This document shows, one piece after another, positions 14,916 through 19,002 of a DNA stretch of 19,002 nucleotides; positions within the stretch are counted from its first letter, which is position 1, and each line of letters begins with the position of its first letter. The position numbers and the translations under genes were made by a program. Source of the DNA: JAWXUE01 sp044432865. Lineage in GTDB: Bacteria; Bacillota_I; Bacilli_A; Acholeplasmatales; Anaeroplasmataceae. The notes beneath the pieces are model-generated. The model had not been told where the DNA came from and ran no database searches. It saw only the letters and a list, made by a program, of their open reading frames with translations. The stretch covers positions 1 through 19,002 of the forward strand of contig JAWXUF010000020.1 of assembly GCA_044432865.1 (NCBI GenBank), written 5' to 3'.

Positions 14916-16977
14916 TTTTATACATTTCATCTTATTTGGACTAATAGTGTTTGTTGTTTCTATTTCAAATTATATGTTTTCAATTGTATTGATTATCTTA
15001 TTTGTATTACTATATAAACATAAACTTATTTATAAGTATTTAGTACTAATTATTGGAATTACTTTAATTATAATGATGTTAGAACCTTCTTCATTAAGCA
15101 CAACAACATTTAATGGTACAATTCAAACGATTGAAGAAAGTAATTACACAAATAAATTAGTTGTTAAGACATCAAGAAATAAGGTTATTGTTTATCTTAG
15201 TAAGAATGTTGAAGTGGAAGTAGGATTTTATGGTAAATTCATTTGTAGTGAATCATCGTATGATATCCCAACATATAATGGAAGTTTTGATTATGAAGAA
15301 TATTTATATAACTCTTATATTGACGGAGTGTATTTTGCTTCTCAATTTATTTTTGTTAAAAGTACTTTTACAATATCGATTGTGCAATCAACATTACAAT
15401 CATATTTTAATAAATATTTATCTGGTGATACTCTTCAATACTCTTTGATGCTTATATTAGGAATTGATACATTTACTGATGAACATACTGAAGCATTATC
15501 AAGTCTAGGTATTATGCATTTATTTTGTATTAGTGGGATGCACATAAACTTCATTTTGATGTGTCTGAATTTTATATTGAAGAAGTTTGACATTAGAATT
15601 GATAAAATAGAGAAAATACAAATTATTTTCTCTTTGTTTTTATTGATAATAACAAATTTTTCTATTAGTGTAATTAGAACTGTATTAATGTTTTTAATTG
15701 CATATGTTTTTAAAAAGAAAAGTATTAAAATTAGTAGTCTTGATATTGCATCAATTAGTGCTATCTTGATATTAATATTCAGACCAAGATACATTTATCT
15801 AGTCTCATTTCAATTAACATATCTAGTTACATTCTCAATAATACTAACAAATGATTTATATAATAAAACAAGCAGTATTAAACAAATGGTATCTCAAAGT
15901 ATAATTGCATTTGCTGTTACATTTCCAATAATAATCAATATTAATTATCAAATAAATTTTTTAACGATATTATATTCTTCATTTATCTCAATTCCATTTA
16001 GTTGGCTTATTATGCCTATAACTTTTATATCATCAATACTGAGGGTAGTTTTTTTCGAACCAATATTTGATTTATTCAATAGTATACTATATGATTTTAA
16101 TAGAGTCGATGTATTTATTTTTGCTGTTAATAAGATGAATGTATTTCAAATATGTATATATTACTTTTTATTATTTTTAACAATTAGGAGTGTATATCTT
16201 AAACGGAAAATTGTAATATATAGTTCTTCAATGTTTGTATTTTTAGTAGTGTTAATAAATAGTACTATACTAAATAATGTTACAACAGTGACGTTTTTTA
16301 GTGTTGGACAAGGTGATAGTAGTTTAATATCTCTTGCATACAACAAAGGTAATATATTAATAGATGCCTATGGAGGTGTCAGTGATTATATAAAAACAAG
16401 AGGTATAAAAACACTTGATTATGTAATCATCACACATGCTCACGAGGACCATATGGGAGACCTAGATATTATCATTGATAATTACAACGTTAAAAATGTT
16501 GTTGGATCAATACACGACCCTGATTCACTTCAACTAGGGTTTGATACATATGTAGAAGCAGGAGATAAACTAATGTTAGATAATTTAATAATAGATTTTA
16601 TTGCTCCATACGAAAGTCACTCTGATATTAATCGTGCTAGTTTAGTCTTTACAATAAATATTAATGATTACATTTTCATGTATACAGGCGATACTACTAA
16701 GGAAGTAGAAATGCAAATGATAGATAAAAAAATAGATTTAAAAGCGGACGTGTTAAAAGTGCCACATCATGGGAGTAGTACTAGTAGTTGTATTGAATTT
16801 GTTAATGCAGTTGATCCAAAATATGCAATATTTTCATATGGTGAAAGTAATAACTACGGGTTACCTAATGCAAGTGTTATTAGTAGATATAACATGTCTT
16901 TAAACTATCATACTCCAATAGATGGACATATTGAATTTTATTACAAAAAAGAATGGAATATTAGATTTTATAATTAA
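14893..16977 (+). CDS. comEC: Competence membrane channel ComEC/Rec2
   Basis: A 694-residue DNA uptake channel that moves single-stranded DNA across the membrane during transformation. Membrane helices near the N terminus flank an OB-like soluble region (FNGTIQTIEESNYT). The Competence domain has LGIMHLFCISGMHINFIL (H217) and many helices to about residue 450. A C-terminal metallo-beta-lactamase-like domain has VGQGDSSLIS, H515-A-H517-E-D519-H520, MYTGDTT and PHHGSSTS (H625, H626), so the nuclease-type metal site looks intact. It is slightly shorter than B. subtilis ComEC (776). The start overlaps comEA by 23 bases and has no clear Shine-Dalgarno; translational coupling is likely and the exact start is uncertain. 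Confidence 0.95.
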   Translation: MRIELPYNFIHFILFGLIVFVVSISNYMFSIVLIILFVLLYKHKLIYKYLVLIIGITLIIMMLEPSSLSTTTFNGTIQTIEESNYTNKLVVKTSRNKVIVYLSKNVEVEVGFYGKFICSESSYDIPTYNGSFDYEEYLYNSYIDGVYFASQFIFVKSTFTISIVQSTLQSYFNKYLSGDTLQYSLMLILGIDTFTDEHTEALSSLGIMHLFCISGMHINFILMCLNFILKKFDIRIDKIEKIQIIFSLFLLIITNFSISVIRTVLMFLIAYVFKKKSIKISSLDIASISAILILIFRPRYIYLVSFQLTYLVTFSIILTNDLYNKTSSIKQMVSQSIIAFAVTFPIIININYQINFLTILYSSFISIPFSWLIMPITFISSILRVVFFEPIFDLFNSILYDFNRVDVFIFAVNKMNVFQICIYYFLLFLTIRSVYLKRKIVIYSSSMFVFLVVLINSTILNNVTTVTFFSVGQGDSSLISLAYNKGNILIDAYGGVSDYIKTRGIKTLDYVIITHAHEDHMGDLDIIIDNYNVKNVVGSIHDPDSLQLGFDTYVEAGDKLMLDNLIIDFIAPYESHSDINRASLVFTININDYIFMYTGDTTKEVEMQMIDKKIDLKADVLKVPHHGSSTSSCIEFVNAVDPKYAIFSYGESNNYGLPNASVISRYNMSLNYHTPIDGHIEFYYKKEWNIRFYN

Positions 16978-16985
16978 TAAATAAA

Positions 16986-17014
16986 TTTCAAAAATGCGTG
17001 TTTTATGATACAAT
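16986..17014 (+). promoter_or_regulatory. Promoter for the cyclophilin-holA pair
   Basis: TTTCAA (16986-16991) and TACAAT (17009-17014) are 17 bases apart, with TGA extending the -10 box. The predicted start is near 17021, about 24 bases before the ATG. No terminator is visible between comEC and this promoter. Confidence 0.6.
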
Positions 17015-17044
17015 GTATGTATATATAAATTGGAGGAAATAAAA

Positions 17045-17476
17045 ATGAAAAAAGTTGAAATGATTTTAGGAAACAAAGAAGTACTTATTATTGAATTATA
17101 TCCAGAACATGCACCTGGTACAGTTAAGAATTTCGTAGATTTAATTAACAAAGGTTATTATAATGGATTAACTTTCCATAGAGTAATTGAAGACTTCGTA
17201 TCTCAAGGTGGTTGCCCTGATGGTACTGGTGCAGGTGGTCCTGGATATTCAATTCCATGTGAATTAATTAACAATCCATTAATTCATGAAGTAGGTTCAT
17301 TATCAATGGCTCATAGAGGTATGAATACAGGTGGATCTCAATTCTTCATTTGCCATACAGCATTACCACATTTAGATGGAAGACATACTGTTTTTGGAAA
17401 AGTTATTGGTAATGTAGAAGCTGCTATTAATATGAAACAAGGCGAAACAATGGCGTCTGTAAAAGTAATCGAATAA
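17045..17476 (+). CDS. Cyclophilin-type peptidyl-prolyl isomerase
   Basis: A 143-residue cytoplasmic cyclophilin (no signal peptide or membrane segment) that catalyses cis-trans isomerisation of peptide bonds before proline. The active site is visible: FHRVIEDF (R46), Q54 in SQGG, GTGAGGPGY, MAHRG, GGSQFFIC (Q99, F101) and LDGRHTVFGKV (H114). The residue matching Trp121 of human cyclophilin A is H109, so weak cyclosporin binding is expected, as in many bacterial forms. GGAGG (17032-17036) fixes the ATG at 17045. It sits between comEC and holA, a pair closely linked in Bacillus without a cyclophilin, so it looks inserted into an older gene order. It is probably co-transcribed with holA, which starts two bases after its stop. 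Confidence 0.96.
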   Translation: MKKVEMILGNKEVLIIELYPEHAPGTVKNFVDLINKGYYNGLTFHRVIEDFVSQGGCPDGTGAGGPGYSIPCELINNPLIHEVGSLSMAHRGMNTGGSQFFICHTALPHLDGRHTVFGKVIGNVEAAINMKQGETMASVKVIE

Positions 17477-17478
17477 TT

Positions 17479-18444
17479 ATGATTTATGCTGTATGTAGTA
17501 CTGATCATTTTAGATTAAAAGAAGAAGGTAATAAGTTAATTGAAAAACTTAAGATAGATGATGTCTTTAAGTTTGATGCAGCTGATACTGAAGAAGGAGA
17601 CTTATTACAAGAACTTTGTACATCTAGTTTATTTGGTCAAAAATGTATTGTTATAAGTCATCCTATATTTCTAAATAGTGATTATAAGTTTACATATAAA
17701 CAAGATTTTATAAATTATTTTAAAAATCCAAATCCGGATATCGTATTAATATTATTAATTGATTTTATTTATGATAAAAATAATGAGTTAATTAAACTTA
17801 TAGGGGATAATTGTAAAATAAAACATTTAGCAAATTTTGAAGAGAAAGATTTAAACACATTTATAAATGGTGTTGTTTCCTCAAATAATTGCAAAATAGA
17901 TCAAGATGCTATTGATGAATTAATTATTAGAACAAAATCCAATACTCTATCAATAAACAATGAATTAAATAAACTAATGTTATATTGTGATGATAATACA
18001 ATAAAATTTAAAGATGTTATTGAATTAGTAACTAATGACTTAGAAAAAAAATTATATGATTTAACAAAATGTTATTTTGATAAAAATCAAAAAATGTTAA
18101 TGATTAATTATTATGATATAATAAGATTTAACATGACAAAATCAAAAGATCCAAATGAAAAGAAGCAAGATATTCATATGTCTATACTTCATACATTTGT
18201 TAATAAGGCTATTGATTTGTATTATGTAAAACAAATGATGGCTAAAAAATTCACCTCTGATCAAATTGCTGAGAAGATGAATGTTAAAAAAGGTGTAGCG
18301 TATTATATGACTCAAGATGCAAGGAAGATAAATGATTCTACATTAACAAAATTAATAAATAGACTTTCTAAATTAGATTATGATTTAAAAACAAGTGTAA
18401 GAGATAAGAATTTAGCAATTGAGTTATTCTTATTAGGAAAATAA
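17479..18444 (+). CDS. holA: DNA polymerase III subunit delta
   Basis: A 321-residue delta subunit, the clamp-loader component that opens the beta sliding clamp. The sequence is divergent, as usual for HolA. Supporting signs are the N-terminal RLKEEGNKLI region and LLQELCTSSLFGQKCIVIS (the clamp-binding region, family pattern S-L-F). Further signs are DIVLILLIDF, a helical linker with IDELIIRTKSNTLSINNELNKLMLY, and a C-terminal helical collar ending DLKTSVRDKNLAIELFLLGK. Position also supports it: comEC-holA-rpsT is the Bacillus order. The start is two bases after the cyclophilin stop, with no evident Shine-Dalgarno, so translation is probably coupled. A strong palindrome terminator begins immediately after its stop. 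Confidence 0.93.
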   Translation: MIYAVCSTDHFRLKEEGNKLIEKLKIDDVFKFDAADTEEGDLLQELCTSSLFGQKCIVISHPIFLNSDYKFTYKQDFINYFKNPNPDIVLILLIDFIYDKNNELIKLIGDNCKIKHLANFEEKDLNTFINGVVSSNNCKIDQDAIDELIIRTKSNTLSINNELNKLMLYCDDNTIKFKDVIELVTNDLEKKLYDLTKCYFDKNQKMLMINYYDIIRFNMTKSKDPNEKKQDIHMSILHTFVNKAIDLYYVKQMMAKKFTSDQIAEKMNVKKGVAYYMTQDARKINDSTLTKLINRLSKLDYDLKTSVRDKNLAIELFLLGK

Positions 18445-18480
18445 AAAACCATTTCATTTTAAAATGAAATGGTTTTCTTT
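18445..18480 (+). terminator. Terminator after holA
   Basis: Bases 18445-18476 are a perfect 32-base palindrome (arm AAAACCATTTCATTTT), followed by a pyrimidine-rich CTTTT. The symmetry and A/T ends would let it work in both directions. Confidence 0.87.
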
Positions 18481-18488
18481 TATATAAA

Positions 18489-18510
18489 GAAAAAAGAGGT
18501 CTATGCCTCT
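18489..18510 (-). terminator. Terminator after rpsT
   Basis: On the minus strand AGAGG (18510-18506) pairs with CCTCT (18499-18495) around a 6-base loop and is followed by a run of T residues (18494-18489). It begins about 25 bases past the rpsT stop. Confidence 0.75.
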
Positions 18511-18534
18511 AATTCTAAAAAGTTTTATAATCAA

Positions 18535-18798
18535 TTATTTGATTGAATTTACAGCTGTAGATAATTTGCTTTTTTGTCTAGCAGTATAGTTTTTATGAAC
18601 GATACCTTTTGATTGAGCTTTATCTAATTTTTTGTTTGCTTCATTTAAAGCTAAAACAGCAGCAGCGTAATCTTTTGCGTCAACTTTAGTATACACATTT
18701 TTGATTGCAGTTTTCATGCTTGATTTGAATGATGCATTGAATAAATTCTTTTTATCATTAGTTTTTACACGTTTAATTTGTTGTTTGATATTTGCCAT
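18535..18798 (-). CDS. rpsT: 30S ribosomal protein S20
   Basis: An 87-residue basic protein that binds 16S rRNA early in 30S assembly. MANIKQQIKRVKTNDKKN is the family N terminus (normally MANIKSAIKR...). The remaining helices, SSMKTAIKNVY, YAAAVLALNEANKKLDKAQSKGIVHKN and ARQKSKLSTAV, match S20. The open frame extends nine codons upstream to 18825, but GGAGGTG (18812-18806, minus strand) lies directly before the ATG at 18798. It is monocistronic and convergent with holA, each gene having its own terminator. Codon choice is simple and A/T-ending, as expected of a ribosomal protein here. Its promoter lies beside the right inverted-repeat arm. Confidence 0.98.
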   Translation of the reverse strand: MANIKQQIKRVKTNDKKNLFNASFKSSMKTAIKNVYTKVDAKDYAAAVLALNEANKKLDKAQSKGIVHKNYTARQKSKLSTAVNSIK

Positions 18799-18829
18799 TT
18801 GATTCACCTCCATATTTACTTGCATATTA

Positions 18830-18858
18830 ATTATATCAACTTAAGGTAAAAAAAGCAA
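18830..18858 (-). promoter_or_regulatory. Promoter for rpsT
   Basis: On the minus strand TTGCTT (18858-18853) and consensus TATAAT (18835-18830) are 17 bases apart, with TGA extending the -10. The -35 box ends 24 bases from the right repeat arm, mirroring the MATE promoter next to the left arm. Confidence 0.85.
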
Positions 18859-18881
18859 GAAAAAGAAGAGTTAATAAATAA

Positions 18882-19000
18882 AAACCTTGAATGAAAAACT
18901 AAATTCCGTTTTTTAAAAATTAATTATAGTTGTGCAATACTAACTTCCGTTATGTTAAAATAATAATATGTTCTATTATTTATTAGGCTTGTTAGGAGGA
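18882..19000. repeat. Right arm of 119-bp perfect terminal inverted repeat
   Basis: Exact reverse complement of 1-119. Read rightward it begins AACCTTGAATG, contains the two direct units ACTAAATTCCGTT and ACTAACTTCCGTT, and ends at the window edge with TTAGGAGGAAG, which resembles a Shine-Dalgarno sequence a few bases before a start codon. The outward direction implies that a gene of the repeated element begins just beyond the window on both sides. Insertion sequence identity is inferred and not recognised. Confidence 0.9.
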
Positions 19001-19002
19001 AG

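Noticed and set aside
15435..15794. Minus-strand open frame of about 119 codons inside comEC
   Set aside because: It is antisense to the well-supported Competence domain, has no evident ribosome binding site, and its hydrophobic translation mirrors the membrane-protein codons opposite.
16900..17151. Minus-strand open frame spanning the comEC end and the cyclophilin start
   Set aside because: It crosses a clear promoter, ribosome binding site and two real genes on the plus strand, and resembles no family.
1..19002. Linear replicon with terminal inverted repeats
   Set aside because: The content is single-copy housekeeping genes in a Bacilli-like order, without replication or telomere genes of a linear element; outward-facing repeat ends at a sequence break explain it more simply.
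1..19002. Mycoplasma-type genetic code (TGA as tryptophan)
   Set aside because: coaE and mnmE end naturally at TGA with the next gene placed right behind, and tryptophans are TGG.
1..19002. CRISPR array, prophage, toxin-antitoxin or defence island
   Set aside because: No spaced short repeats, phage structural genes or paired small toxin-like genes are visible; nearly all sequence is accounted for by core genes and their signals.

Overview
The window is AT-rich (roughly 30% G+C or lower by eye) core chromosome from a low-GC Gram-positive lineage. The primosome pair DnaB/DnaI (Bacillus type), a threonine T-box leader, the order comEA-comEC-(ppi)-holA-rpsT and the linkage polA-mutM-coaE-dnaB-dnaI-thrS all resemble Bacilli. 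TGA is used as a stop (coaE, mnmE) and tryptophan is TGG, so this is the standard bacterial code and not Mycoplasma code 4. Small genomes near the Bacilli/Mollicutes boundary (Izemoplasma-, Haloplasma-, Acholeplasma- or Erysipelotrichia-like) fit; this placement is an inference from gene content and composition.

Layout. Both ends of the window are arms of one perfect 119-bp inverted repeat (1-119 and 18882-19000). Each arm points outward and finishes in a Shine-Dalgarno-like purine run. The window is therefore probably bounded by two oppositely oriented copies of a repeated element, with the sequence stopping inside each copy. Next to the left arm is a promoter and a hairpin leader driving a MATE efflux pump. 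A DNA replication/repair/ribosome block follows (yhbY, polA, mutM, coaE, an unrecognised 114-aa protein, dnaB, dnaI), with genes overlapping or nearly touching, closed by a strong bidirectional terminator at 8478-8510. A leftward Pr6Pr/AIG1-like membrane protein and a rightward YccF protein diverge from an intergenic region with two good promoters and a palindrome between them.

The region 9731-9979 is a complete T-box leader (promoter, Stem I with K-turn, Stem III, T-box sequence, terminator) controlling thrS. It probably also feeds mnmE, yfcE and a Gph-like HAD phosphatase, which are packed behind thrS. After a 49-bp gap come comEA and comEC (DNA uptake), then a cyclophilin with its own promoter and holA (DNA polymerase III delta), ended by a terminator. 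rpsT faces left from its own strong promoter beside the right arm.

The genes serve replication initiation and clamp loading (DnaB, DnaI, HolA), repair (PolA, MutM), translation (YhbY, ThrRS, MnmE, S20), CoA synthesis (CoaE), envelope and efflux functions (MATE, Pr6Pr, YccF) and natural transformation (ComEA, ComEC). I see no CRISPR array, prophage, tRNA or rRNA. I also see no convincing novel multigene system. The points most worth a second look are the terminal inverted repeat, the MATE leader hairpin, the 114-aa protein inside the replication operon, the divergent membrane-protein pair and the shortened ComEA.
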